Made by a program: the position numbers and the translations under genes. From Allomesorhizobium sp043769475 (lineage in GTDB: Bacteria; Pseudomonadota; Alphaproteobacteria; Rhizobiales; Rhizobiaceae), in the NCBI RefSeq assembly GCF_043769475.1, contig NZ_CP171729.1, forward strand, positions 3,720,001-3,784,000: a DNA stretch of 64,000 nucleotides, written 5' to 3'. How positions within the stretch are numbered: position 1 is the stretch's first letter; every line of letters starts with the position of its first letter. Below the pieces are notes generated by a model. That model saw only the letters and a program-made list of their open reading frames with translations, ran no database searches and had not been told where the DNA came from. Below are positions 43,894-53,600 of this stretch, piece after piece.

Positions 43894-44481
43894 ATGCTTC
43901 GAACATTGTACGACTGGACCTTGTCGCTCGCGGCGCGCAAATCCGCCGAGTGGTGGCTGGCCTTCATCGCCTTCGTCGAAAGCTCGGTGTTCCTGGTTCC
44001 GGCAGACGTGCTCTACCTGCCGATGGCGCTGTCGCGGCCGGACCGCGCCTACCGATACGCCCTCGTCGCCACCGTCGCCTCGGTGCTGGGCGGCATTGCC
44101 GGCTGGTTCATCGGCTTCTACGCCTATGAGACGATCGCCCGGCCGGTGCTGGAATTCTACGGCAAGCTCGACGCGTTCGACGCGTTGCGGCTGTCGACGG
44201 GCACCGGCTTCATCCTGCTGATGCTGGTAACGTCAGGACTCGCGCATCTGCCGCCGATCAAGGTGGTGACGATCCTGGCCGGCGTCATCGGCTTTCCGCT
44301 CGGCTGGTTCATCCTGTCGGCGATCGTGGCCCGCGGGGCGCGGTTCCTGTTCCTCGCCTGGCTGCTGCGCAACTATGGGGAACCCATCCGGCACTTCATC
44401 GAGAAGCGGCTCGGGCTTATCGCCGGCGGGGGCGCCGCCGCCCTCATTTCGCTCTACATCCTCGTCAGATACGCGTTCTGA
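43894..44481 (+). CDS. YqaA-family inner membrane protein (DedA-related)
   Basis: A 195-residue membrane protein from the ATG at 43894 (MLRTLYDWTLSLAARKSAEW). It has about five helices and the SNARE-associated/DedA-type pattern WLAFIAFVESSVFLVPADVL and GGIAGWFIGFYAYETIARPV. Family members are undecaprenyl-phosphate or phospholipid flippase-like proteins, though YqaA itself is uncharacterised. It lies 6 bp upstream of dsbB on the same strand, a common rhizobial pair. The longer upstream reading overlaps the spacer after the tRNA and is not used. Confidence 0.86.
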   Translation: MLRTLYDWTLSLAARKSAEWWLAFIAFVESSVFLVPADVLYLPMALSRPDRAYRYALVATVASVLGGIAGWFIGFYAYETIARPVLEFYGKLDAFDALRLSTGTGFILLMLVTSGLAHLPPIKVVTILAGVIGFPLGWFILSAIVARGARFLFLAWLLRNYGEPIRHFIEKRLGLIAGGGAAALISLYILVRYAF

Positions 44482-44486
44482 ACGGA

Positions 44487-45017
44487 ATGATGATGCCCAT
44501 GTCGTCGCTGACCAAACCCACCAGCAGCGTCCAAACGGTGACCGCACTGCTGCTCCTCTTCGGCATGGCGGCGACCGTCGGGATTGCGCTCGGCTTCGAG
44601 CACATAGGCGGCTACATACCCTGCAAGCTCTGCCTGGAGCAGCGCTGGCCCTATTATGCCGGCGTGCCGCTGATGGCCGTGGCGGTGCTCTCGTCGCATT
44701 TCCACTGGCCGGCCTGGATGACGCGCGGCCTGCTGCTCATCGGCGCACTGCTGATGCTCTACAGCCTCTATCTCGGCGTCTTCCACTCGGGCGTCGAATG
44801 GGGCTGGTGGGCCGGCCCGACCGATTGCGGTGTAGTCGCGGCGCCGACCGACACGGGCGGCGCCGGCGTTCTGGATGCGATCGACACAGTCGTTCCGCCT
44901 GCCTGCGACAAGGCCGCGCTCCGGGTGCTGGGGCTTTCCTTTGCCGGCTGGAACGCCGTGGCGAGCCTCGCTCTCGCCATCGTCGCGTTTCGCGGCGCGT
45001 TCGGAAAGGGCGCGTAA
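44487..45017 (+). CDS. dsbB: Disulfide bond formation protein B
   Basis: A 176-residue membrane protein with four helices. The first redox pair is CKLC in YIPCKLCLEQRWPYY (about residues 46-49) and the second is C112 (GPTDCG) with the later C138 (PPACDK). DsbB reoxidises DsbA by passing electrons to ubiquinone. EWGWWAGPTDC is characteristic of the alphaproteobacterial type. It follows the YqaA-type gene by 5 bp. All redox cysteines are present, so it should be functional. Confidence 0.92.
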   Translation: MMMPMSSLTKPTSSVQTVTALLLLFGMAATVGIALGFEHIGGYIPCKLCLEQRWPYYAGVPLMAVAVLSSHFHWPAWMTRGLLLIGALLMLYSLYLGVFHSGVEWGWWAGPTDCGVVAAPTDTGGAGVLDAIDTVVPPACDKAALRVLGLSFAGWNAVASLALAIVAFRGAFGKGA

Positions 45018-45115
45018 GCCACCTCCCTTTACGCCATGCTCCACGCCGCCTTATATCGGAGGTCGGCAAGGGGCCGGCCGCCAGGGCCGGCCACGACACG
45101 ACCGGGGGATCTCCC

Positions 45116-46513
45116 ATGGCGAGAACGATCGACCGCCAGCGGCGCGAAAGCGAGTTGCGGCTTCGCCTGGCCATCCGCGCCGCCCATATCGGCATCTGGG
45201 ACTGGAATCTCGAGACCGGCGAGATAAACTACTCGCCGCGCGCCCGCGAGATCTACGGCTTCGCACCCGACCAGCCGATCACGGATGAACTGGTCAGCGC
45301 CATGACGCATCCGTTCGATCTTGCGCGCAACGTTGCGATAACGGGCCGCGCAATCGACCCGACGACACAGGACAAGACGGTCTCCTACGAATACCGGATC
45401 AGGCTGCCCGGGACCGGCGAGATCCGCTGGGTGCTGGCCCATGGCGAAGCGCTGTTTGCGGAAGTGGAAGGGAAGAGAACCGCCGTTCGGTTTATCGGAA
45501 CGCTCCAGGACATAACCGACCGCAAGAACAGCGAGGCTGCACTCGCCAAGAGCGAGACGCGCCAGCGGCTGGCGATCGATGCCGCCCGGATGGCGATCTG
45601 GGACTACGATTTCATAACCGATACGTTCCGGGGCTCGCCCGAACTCAACCGCATCTATGGCCTCGACCCGGCGGCGAAGCCGACAGCGGAAGACCTTCAG
45701 GCATGTTACGCGCCGGGCGAACAGGAACGGATACGGCAGGAAACCCAGAAGGCGATAAGCGAAGGAGAGAGGCAGATCGAAGTCGAATTCCAGTTGCGCC
45801 GGCCCGGCGGCGATCTGCACTGGGTCCTGCTCAGGGCCGAAGTGACGCTTGCCGACGACGGATCCTACGAGCGGGCGATCGGCGTGCTGATGGACATCGA
45901 CGCCAGGAAGAGGAACGGCGAACGGCAGGCGCTGCTGCTGCGGGAACTGAACCACCGCGTCAAGAACTCGCTGAGCGTGGTCCAGTCGCTTGCGGCGCAA
46001 TCTCTGCGGGGCGACAAGGCCAAGCCGGAAGCCGTACGGGATTTTCGTGATCGCATAGAGGCGCTTGCGAGGGCCAATGACGTGCTGCTGCAGCAGGATT
46101 GGGTGGCTTTCAGCTTGCCTTCGCTGGTGGCGCAGATCATCGAGCCCTACCGCGACGACGAGCATCGGCGTTTCGTCGTCGAAGGCGACAATCTCGACCT
46201 GCCGCCCTCGCTCAACGTGCCTGTGGCGCTGGCGCTGCACGAACTGTGCACGAACGCCGCAAAATATGGCGCTCTCTCGAACGACGAAGGGTTCGTCCGG
46301 ATCAGTTGGCGGCGGACCGGCAGGCATATCGAATTCGACTGGTCGGAACATGGCGGACCGCCGGTCGCCGCACCGCGCGACGACGGCTTCGGCACCCGGC
46401 TGGTTTCGAAAGTGCTTGCATCGCAGATCGGGGAGGTCGACCTGAGCTTTCCCGAAAGCGGGGTCCGCTGCCGCATGCGCCTGCAGGCGGATTCGCTGGC
46501 GCAGCGGGGCTGA
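45116..46513 (+). CDS. HWE-family sensor histidine kinase with two PAS domains
   Basis: A 465-residue cytoplasmic kinase from the ATG at 45116. Two PAS/PAC units are visible (LAIRAAHIGIWDWNLETGEINYSPR...GTLQDITDRK, and DAARMAIWDYDFITDTFRGSPE...VLMDIDARK). The HWE H-box LLLRELNHRVKNSLSVVQSL follows near residue 278, then the N-box LALHELCTNAAKYGALS and the WSEHGGPPV stretch supplying the W and E. These kinases often feed the PhyR general stress response in alphaproteobacteria. No membrane segment and no response regulator gene is nearby. Confidence 0.9.
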   Translation: MARTIDRQRRESELRLRLAIRAAHIGIWDWNLETGEINYSPRAREIYGFAPDQPITDELVSAMTHPFDLARNVAITGRAIDPTTQDKTVSYEYRIRLPGTGEIRWVLAHGEALFAEVEGKRTAVRFIGTLQDITDRKNSEAALAKSETRQRLAIDAARMAIWDYDFITDTFRGSPELNRIYGLDPAAKPTAEDLQACYAPGEQERIRQETQKAISEGERQIEVEFQLRRPGGDLHWVLLRAEVTLADDGSYERAIGVLMDIDARKRNGERQALLLRELNHRVKNSLSVVQSLAAQSLRGDKAKPEAVRDFRDRIEALARANDVLLQQDWVAFSLPSLVAQIIEPYRDDEHRRFVVEGDNLDLPPSLNVPVALALHELCTNAAKYGALSNDEGFVRISWRRTGRHIEFDWSEHGGPPVAAPRDDGFGTRLVSKVLASQIGEVDLSFPESGVRCRMRLQADSLAQRG

Positions 46514-46528
46514 TCCCGCCGGCTGGCG

Positions 46529-47443
46529 TCATCGCCTGAGCGCGAAAACCTCGATCATCTCCGGGTGACCTTTCACGGCATGGCTGCCGGCGGACTGGAA
46601 GAGATCGCGGCCCTGCTCCCAGCCTTGGAGGAAGGCCGTGCTGGCCAGGATCGGCTCGTCGAGCTGGCGCGTCAGCCCTTCGATCCGGAACGCGATGTTG
46701 ACGGCATCGCCAAGCGCCGTGTTGATCCCCCTCCCCATCGCGCCGATGGCCACATCACCCAGATGGAGCCCGATCCGGCAATCGAGCACTATGTCCATCC
46801 GCGCCTTCAGGAACTCCCGCGTCGGCGACGTCGCGCCAATTTCAGCAGCCCGCAAGGCCAGCGCGGCCTCGACGGCCGAGGCGCGGATGACCGGATCCGT
46901 ACCGTGCCAGTAGGCGAAGACGCAGTCGCCGATGAATTTGTCGATGGACGCGCCGTGCTGCTGGAGGATCGCGTTGCAGTCGGCGTACCATTCGCGCAGC
47001 AGGTTGGCGACCTGCTCGGGCGAAAGCCGCGAACTCATCAGGGTAAAGCCTTTCAGGTCGGCGACGAAAAGCGTCACCGCGTCGTGCCTCAACGGCGCCG
47101 GTTCGGCCAGAAAGACCTGCGTTTTCATGCCCGCGCCGCCGGCATCGCTGGCCTGCCCGGCTCCGCTCTGGACGAAATGGAAGATCGAGCCACCGAACCG
47201 CACACGGTCGCCGTTGCGCAGGACTCGCGCGGAGGTGAGCGCCATGTCGTTGACATAACTGCCGTTGGAGCTTCCGAGATCTGTTAGCCAATAATGGACG
47301 CCGTCGCGCCGGATCGCGGCGTGCTGGCGCGAGACCCCAGCGTCGGACAGGCAGATGGTGGCTTCACTGCTGCGGCCGATCAGGGAATAGTCTTCGAGCG
47401 TGAAGACCTCGCCGGTGGCGGAAGCTCTGAGAGTGGCCGGCAT
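46529..47443 (-). CDS. FHA domain fused to class III nucleotidyl cyclase
   Basis: A 304-residue protein. The N-terminal FHA domain (about residues 12-95) has the phosphothreonine-binding positions GRS 23-25, SRQH 38-41 and SSNG 58-61. A class III cyclase domain follows from about residue 120. The metal-binding aspartates are D129 (FVADLKGFT) and D173 (DKFIGDCVF), with K169 and the N249/R253 pair in ALGDAVNIAFRIEGL, so it looks catalytically competent. It is divergent from tssK and stands where a plain T6SS FHA protein (TagH/Fha) is often found. The product, cAMP or cGMP, is not determined. Confidence 0.88.
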   Translation of the reverse strand: MPATLRASATGEVFTLEDYSLIGRSSEATICLSDAGVSRQHAAIRRDGVHYWLTDLGSSNGSYVNDMALTSARVLRNGDRVRFGGSIFHFVQSGAGQASDAGGAGMKTQVFLAEPAPLRHDAVTLFVADLKGFTLMSSRLSPEQVANLLREWYADCNAILQQHGASIDKFIGDCVFAYWHGTDPVIRASAVEAALALRAAEIGATSPTREFLKARMDIVLDCRIGLHLGDVAIGAMGRGINTALGDAVNIAFRIEGLTRQLDEPILASTAFLQGWEQGRDLFQSAGSHAVKGHPEMIEVFALRR

Positions 47444-47739
47444 GCGTCCTCTCTCATCTCATGCAAAAAAAGGTGGCTTCGACATCAGGCCCGCCTCCCG
47501 GAGCCGCCCGCGAGATTTCGCAGCGGCTTCGACGCCTGAATTTTGCATTCCGCCAAGAAACAATCAACGACATCTCGGCAGGCAAATGTTCGAACAAGGC
47601 CGACGGCCCGGGGACAGTGAACGATGACAAGACCAGGGCCGCGTGTTATTCATGAAAGGACGAATAAAGCCAAGGTATTGCAGCACGGCTATTTTTCCGT
47701 CCGGCCTTGTTGAATGCCAGAAGGAGGCAGAAATCCCCT

Positions 47740-49071
47740 ATGTCCTGGTACAGCAAGGTCGCCTGGTCCGAAGGACTATTTCTACGCCAACATCACCTGC
47801 AGCAGAATGACCGCTATTTCGAGCGTCTCGTCGAGAACAGGACCCATTATATCAGCCCCTACCCCTGGGGATTTGCTTCGATCGAAATAGATCGCGACCT
47901 GGCGCAGCAGAACAAGTTCGCGCTGCGGCGGGCGAGCGGCGTGTTTCAGGACGGAACGCCGTTCGACATGCCGGGATCAAGCCCGCTTCCGCAGGCGATC
48001 GACCTGCCCGAGGGCGCAGAGAAGCAACTGGTCTGGATGACGATGCCTGCGGCTTCGGTGAATTCGCGCGAGGTCGACATGCCCGAGGCGACCAGCGGCA
48101 GCCGCTACACGCGCGACATCGAGCCGATCATCGATTCATCCTCGGGCATGCATGTCGAGGAGGAGGTAGAGGTCGCCCATCCGCGCATCGCCTTCGAGGT
48201 GAGGAAGACGCCGAAAGCCGGCTTCCACTGCCTGAAGCTGGCGCGCATCCTCGAGGTGCGCGACAAGACCATCATCTTCGACGAGACTTTCGCGCCGCCC
48301 GTGCTTGTCTCGCGCGCCCACCCGGTGGTGCTCGGCTGGCTGGAGCGGGTCATCGGCTGGTGCGACACCAAGCTGGAGACGCTGGCGCGCTATGCCGCCG
48401 ATCCCAGTTCCGGCGGCGGGCTGCAGACCTTCGACTATTTCCTGCTGCAGATGCTCAACCGCGAGATCAACGTGCTGAAGCACCTGCGCCACTCGAAATA
48501 TGCGCATCCCGTCGAGATCTACCAGGAACTGCTGCGCATTTCGGGCGAGCTCTGGACGTTCTCGCCCAAGCGGCTGGCGCCCGAATATGCCGAATACGAC
48601 CACGATTCCCCGGAAGCGGTGTTCGAGCCGGTGCTCGCCGACATCCAGCGTTTGCTCAGCCTCGATATCGGCCGCGCGATCCGGCTGAACCTCACCGAAC
48701 TCACCCCCAACGCCTACCTGGCACAGGTGCCGGACCGGACGCTGTTCCGCAATGCGACCTTCATCATCGAGGTGGCGGCGGGCAAGAGCCTGACCCAGAT
48801 CCAGCAGCAGTTTCCGGCGCTCTGCAAGATCGGTCCCAACACCAAGATGAAGGAGATCGTGCAGACGCACCTGCCGGGAGTGGAAATCGTTCATGTGCCG
48901 ACGCCGCCGCGCCAGATACGTTCGGTCTCGGATCACGTCTATTTCTACCTCGACAAGTGTTCGCCTTTGTGGCCAGAATTTAGCGTGGCCAGCGGGCTCG
49001 GGCTGCACTTCGCCGGCGACTGGCCGGATCTTCAGCTGGACCTCTGGGCCATCATGGAAGACCGAAGATGA
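47740..49071 (+). CDS. tssK: Type VI secretion baseplate protein TssK
   Basis: A 443-residue protein starting MSWYSKVAWSEGLFLRQHHL, the universal TssK N-terminus (VxWxEGxFLxPQHFQ pattern). TssK trimers link the baseplate to the TssLM membrane complex. The C-terminus has HVYFYLDKCSPLW and LQLDLWAIME, typical of the adaptor domain. The start at 47740 follows an AGAAGGAGG ribosome binding site. Its stop overlaps the tssL start by four bases. The 296-bp gap to the divergent FHA-cyclase gene must hold both promoters and shows no other gene. Confidence 0.93.
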   Translation: MSWYSKVAWSEGLFLRQHHLQQNDRYFERLVENRTHYISPYPWGFASIEIDRDLAQQNKFALRRASGVFQDGTPFDMPGSSPLPQAIDLPEGAEKQLVWMTMPAASVNSREVDMPEATSGSRYTRDIEPIIDSSSGMHVEEEVEVAHPRIAFEVRKTPKAGFHCLKLARILEVRDKTIIFDETFAPPVLVSRAHPVVLGWLERVIGWCDTKLETLARYAADPSSGGGLQTFDYFLLQMLNREINVLKHLRHSKYAHPVEIYQELLRISGELWTFSPKRLAPEYAEYDHDSPEAVFEPVLADIQRLLSLDIGRAIRLNLTELTPNAYLAQVPDRTLFRNATFIIEVAAGKSLTQIQQQFPALCKIGPNTKMKEIVQTHLPGVEIVHVPTPPRQIRSVSDHVYFYLDKCSPLWPEFSVASGLGLHFAGDWPDLQLDLWAIMEDRR

Positions 49072-50606
49072 GCGGGAAGAACGATCCGTTCGGCGGCGGC
49101 AAGACCGTCATCATCCCCAATCCAGGCGGGATGCCGAGACGCGATCAGATCGAGCCGCTGCCGCCGGCTACGCCGCATCGCATGCCGCCTCTGCCGAACT
49201 CAACGGTCATCGGCGTGCCTCTTTCCGGCAGCCCGCAGGGCTTCGGGATGCCGCAGCATGACGATTGGGTCCATGAGCGGGCGCCACCGCCGCCAAGCGG
49301 AATGCCGCCGCCGAACCTCCACTCGAAACAGGTGGCCGAACCTTCCATCCGCATCCCGCTGGACGTCGCGCTGAACGCTTCCGACGCAGTCGAATTTCCG
49401 GCCGCGAACCCGATCACCGCGGCGGCAGCGCCGCTGCTCATCCTGCTCGGACGCCTTCGCTTGCATATCGTGGACATGCAGGCCGTGCCGCTGATGAACC
49501 ACGTCGCCCAATCGATCATCGAGTTCGAGAAGAAGGTCATCGAGGCAGGCGTCAGCCGCGAAGAGGCGCTGATCGCCAAATACGTGCTTTGCGGAACCGC
49601 CGACGACATCGTCCAGAACCTGCCGGGCGCCGACCGGCATGTGTGGATACAATACAGCATGCTGGCGCAGTTCTTCCAGGTGCGCACCTCCGGCATCGGT
49701 TTCTTCGAGGAGCTGAACAAGGCGATGGCCAATCCAGCGGCGCGCTACAACCTGCTCGAACTCATGCACGCCTGCCTGCTTCTCGGCTTCGAGGGCCAGT
49801 ACCGCAACGCGCCGGGCGGCGACAGCGAATTGCAGCGCATCCGGCGCGACGTCTACCAGACGCTGCGCCATGTGAAAGCGCGCACCGACGACGACGTGTC
49901 GCCGCGCTGGCGCGGCATGCCGCTGCGCATGCGCGACCTGTCGAGCCGGGTGCCGCTCTGGGCGGTCGCGAGCTTCGCAGGCGTGGCATTGGTCGGTGTG
50001 TTCTTCCTGCTGAGGTTCCTCATCTCCAGCGACGGCGACGCGCTGGCCGACCGTCTCGTGGCGCTGCATCCCGCCGCAAGCATCGGCATCACGCGGCCCG
50101 AATTCGAAATCTACACGCCCGTGGCGGCGCCCGATACGACGCAACTGGAGCGGATACGGGCGGCGCTGGCGGACGAGATCAAGGCGGGCGGCATGGCCGT
50201 CGAGCCTTCCGGCGACCAGATCGTCGTGAGGGTCAACAACCTTATCCTGTTCGCTTCCGGCAAGGCCGACGTGAAGGACGAGTTCGGCCCGGCCGCCCAA
50301 CGCATCGCTGCGGCACTCGACAAGGAGCCCGGCCCGATCCACGTCATCGGCCACACCGACAATGTGAAGCCTAAGCTTTCCAGCGCCTTCAAGTCCAATC
50401 ACGACCTGTCGGTCGCACGGGCGAAATCGGTGGAGGCAGCGCTTGCGCCTTCGCTGTCGGATTCTTCGCGCCTGCAGGTCGAGGGCAAGGGCGACCTCGA
50501 GCCGATTGGCGACAACAAGACAGCCGAAGGACGCGCGCAGAACCGGCGCGTCGAGATCATGATCCCCAAGGAGGAAACCCTGCAGCAGGTCAGCGCGGGG
50601 CAATAA
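49068..50606 (+). CDS. tssL: Type VI secretion membrane complex protein TssL with OmpA domain
   Basis: A 512-residue IcmH/DotU protein. After a Pro-rich N-terminus (about 95 residues) the DotU cytoplasmic domain runs to about 300 (NPITAAAAPLLILLGRLRLH...NAPGGDSELQRIRRDVYQTL). One membrane helix follows (WAVASFAGVALVGVFFLLRF), then a periplasmic OmpA-like domain with VIGHTDNVKPK and EGRAQNRRVEIMI, which anchors to peptidoglycan. This extended form is common in rhizobia. In Agrobacterium TssL is phosphorylated by PpkA, and a kinase gene is present here. Overlaps with tssK and adjoins tssM. Confidence 0.93.
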   Translation: MSGKNDPFGGGKTVIIPNPGGMPRRDQIEPLPPATPHRMPPLPNSTVIGVPLSGSPQGFGMPQHDDWVHERAPPPPSGMPPPNLHSKQVAEPSIRIPLDVALNASDAVEFPAANPITAAAAPLLILLGRLRLHIVDMQAVPLMNHVAQSIIEFEKKVIEAGVSREEALIAKYVLCGTADDIVQNLPGADRHVWIQYSMLAQFFQVRTSGIGFFEELNKAMANPAARYNLLELMHACLLLGFEGQYRNAPGGDSELQRIRRDVYQTLRHVKARTDDDVSPRWRGMPLRMRDLSSRVPLWAVASFAGVALVGVFFLLRFLISSDGDALADRLVALHPAASIGITRPEFEIYTPVAAPDTTQLERIRAALADEIKAGGMAVEPSGDQIVVRVNNLILFASGKADVKDEFGPAAQRIAAALDKEPGPIHVIGHTDNVKPKLSSAFKSNHDLSVARAKSVEAALAPSLSDSSRLQVEGKGDLEPIGDNKTAEGRAQNRRVEIMIPKEETLQQVSAGQ

Positions 50607-53600
50607 ATGAACCTGAAGAGCCTGATCACCAGCTGGCTTAAGAAGTCGCCCGTAATCCTCGGGCTGCTGTGCTTTGGCCTGGCGGTCTGGTTCGGCGGCC
50701 CGCTGATCGCGCTGGGCGAGTCGCGTCCTTTCGAGCCGGTCTGGCTGCGGGTGACCATAATCGCGGTCGGCGTGGCAATCGTCGGCGTCTTCTACGCCGT
50801 GCGCTACATCCGCAAGCGCCGGGCCGAAAAGGCGATCGAGAACGCCCTGAAGTCGAGCGAGGACAAGAGCGGCGACGGCCAGGTCCTGGCGACCCGCATG
50901 TCCGAGGCGATCGAGACGCTGAAGCGTTCCAGCGGCAAGCAGTCGTTTCTCTACGAACTGCCCTGGTATGTCATCATCGGTCCGCCGGGCGCGGGCAAGA
51001 CGACGGCGCTGGTCAATTCGGGCCTGAAGTTCCCTCTGGCCGGCAAGGACGGCGCGGCTTCTATCACCGGCGTCGGCGGCACCCGCTACTGCGATTTCTG
51101 GTTCACCGAGGACGCGGTGCTAATCGACACGGCCGGCCGCTACACGACGCATGATTCCGATTCCGAAACCGACCGGAAAAGCTGGCTGTCCTTCCTGTCG
51201 CTGCTGAAGGAAAACCGGACCAAGCAGCCGATCAACGGGGTCGTGCTCGCCATCAGCGTCGAGGACCTGCTGACGCTGCCGGCGGACGAACTGGCAGCGC
51301 ATGCCGACGCCATCCGCAAGCGCTTGTTCGAATTGCACCAGGAACTGAAGATCGACTTTCCGGTCTATGCGCTGTTCACCAAGGCCGACCTTGTGGAGGG
51401 TTTTAGGGAGTATTTCGGCGGCTTCACCGAAAGCCGCCGCCGCAAGGTATGGGGCGCGACGTTCCAGACCCAAGACCGCACCAAGAACCATGTTTCCGAT
51501 GTTCCCTCGGAACTGGACGCGCTGATCAAGCGGCTGACTGAGGAACTGCCCGACCGTCTGCACGAGGAGCCCGACGCTATCTCGCGCATCGCCATCTTCG
51601 GATTCCCGGCGCAGGTCGCGGCGCTGCGCGAAAAACTGTCGGAGTTCCTCAACCGCATCTTCGAGCCGACGCGCTACCAGACCAACGCCAACCTGCGCGG
51701 CTTCTATTTCTCGTCGGGCACGCAGGAAGGCACGCCGATCGACCAGGTCTTGGGCGCGATGGGCCGGAAGCTCGCGATCGACAGCGGCGGCCAGCATCTT
51801 TCCGGGCGCGGCAAGAGCTTCTTCCTGCACGACCTGCTCACCCAGGTGATCTTCGCGGAATCCGGCTGGGTCTCGTTCGACAAGGGCGCGGTGCGGCGAG
51901 CCGCGCTGCTGCGTTATGGCGGCATGGCGGCGATCGCCTGCATCTCGGTGCTTACGCTCGGCGCCTGGGGCTGGAGCTACGCCAGCAACAAGGCGCTGAT
52001 CACCGCAGCCGGCTCCGCGGTCGAGGACTACCGGGTCGACGCCGGCCAGGAACTGGGCAGGACGGAAATCTCGGGCGTGGAGCCGATCTCCGGAAGCGAC
52101 CTCGGCGTCATCACCTCGCTGCTGACGCAGTTGCGCGACATTCCGGCCGGCTACGCGCATCGCGACGAGGACACGCCGCTCGGCGAATCCTTCGGGCTGA
52201 GCCAGCGCGACCGGCTGCTCGCCGCCTCCGAGGCGACTTACCGCAACGCGCTCGAAACCATGCTGCGGTCGCGGCTGATCCTCAGGCTGGAGCAGCAGAT
52301 ACTGAGCAGCATCGCCGACCCGACCGTCGTCTACGAAGCGCTCAAGGTCTATCTGATGCTTGGCGGCGAGGCGCCGAAGGTTGAGGACGACTTCGTCATC
52401 GCCTGGATGACGCAGGACTGGGAGACCAATCTTCTGCCCGGAAAGGCCAATGAGGGCTACCGGCAGCAGCTGACCGAAAACCTGCAGGCGATGCTCGAAC
52501 TCGGCCGCTCCCACAGCCCGGCCTTCGAACTGAACGGCAAGCTGGTGAAGGAGGCGCAGGCCTCGCTGGCGCGCATGAAGATGGCGGACCGCGCCTATGC
52601 GCTGATCAAATCCTCCGCCTACTCCGCCGGCCTGCGCGACTACGACATCGGCAGCCAGGCGGGCACCGACGCGCTGCTGGTCTTCGAGACCCGCGACGGC
52701 AGCGACATCAGCCAGATGAAGATACCTGGCCTCTATAGTTATGCCGGCTTCCACAATTTCTTCTTCAAGCAACTCGAGGCGGTCGCCGCCAAGCTCGAGA
52801 GCGAAAACTGGGTGATGGGCGATGCGGGCAAGCAGAGCGGCGTCGAAACGCAGTTCCAGCGGCTCGGCATCGAACTCCTCGACCGCTACAGCCGGGATTT
52901 CATCGAGGCTTGGGAGAAGGCACTAGCCAATCTCAAGCTGAAATCGATCTCGCAGGACAAGCCGGACTATCTCGTTCTTGCAGCAGCCTCGTCGGAAGCG
53001 ACCTCGCCGATCCGCCAGTTGCTGGAATCGATCCAGGCCGAAACGGCGCTGACCCAGTCGCGGGAGGAGGAAGCGCCGCCTGAGCCGGCTTCGGAGAACG
53101 GGGCCGAAGCGGCAGCGAATGCCGCCGCGGTCGCCAAGCAGATTGCCCCCGACCCGACCGGGGGCCTGGCCCGGATCGGCATCAACCTTGCACTCAGGAA
53201 ATCGGAAGTGCGCGCCGGCGACGTGGAGAGCATGGCGGCGTCCGGCGTTTCCAATCCTGGCTCCAACATCGAGGCCTATTTCAAGCCCTATCACAACTGG
53301 GTCCAGGGCGACCCCGGCAACCGGCCGATCGATGTACTCCTGAAGAACCTTTACGATGTGCGCGAGAGCCTTCTGGTGATCGCCAACTATCCCTCGCAGT
53401 CGGGTCCGGCCAATGAGAAACTTCGGCTCCAGGTCGTCAATCTGCGCGGTACGATCTCGCGGCTGCCGAAGCCGTTCGCGGTGATGGTGGCGGAGGCGGT
53501 CGAGGAGTTCGAGGGCGAGGAGGCCGGCAGCTCGAAATCCCAGCTCAACCAGGCGCTGGCGTCGGGCGTCACCAAATTCTGCCAGCGCGTCGTCTCGGGC

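Noticed and set aside
47444..47739. Possible sigma-54 promoter before tssK
   Set aside because: No GG/GC pair with the correct 10-base spacing was found by eye.
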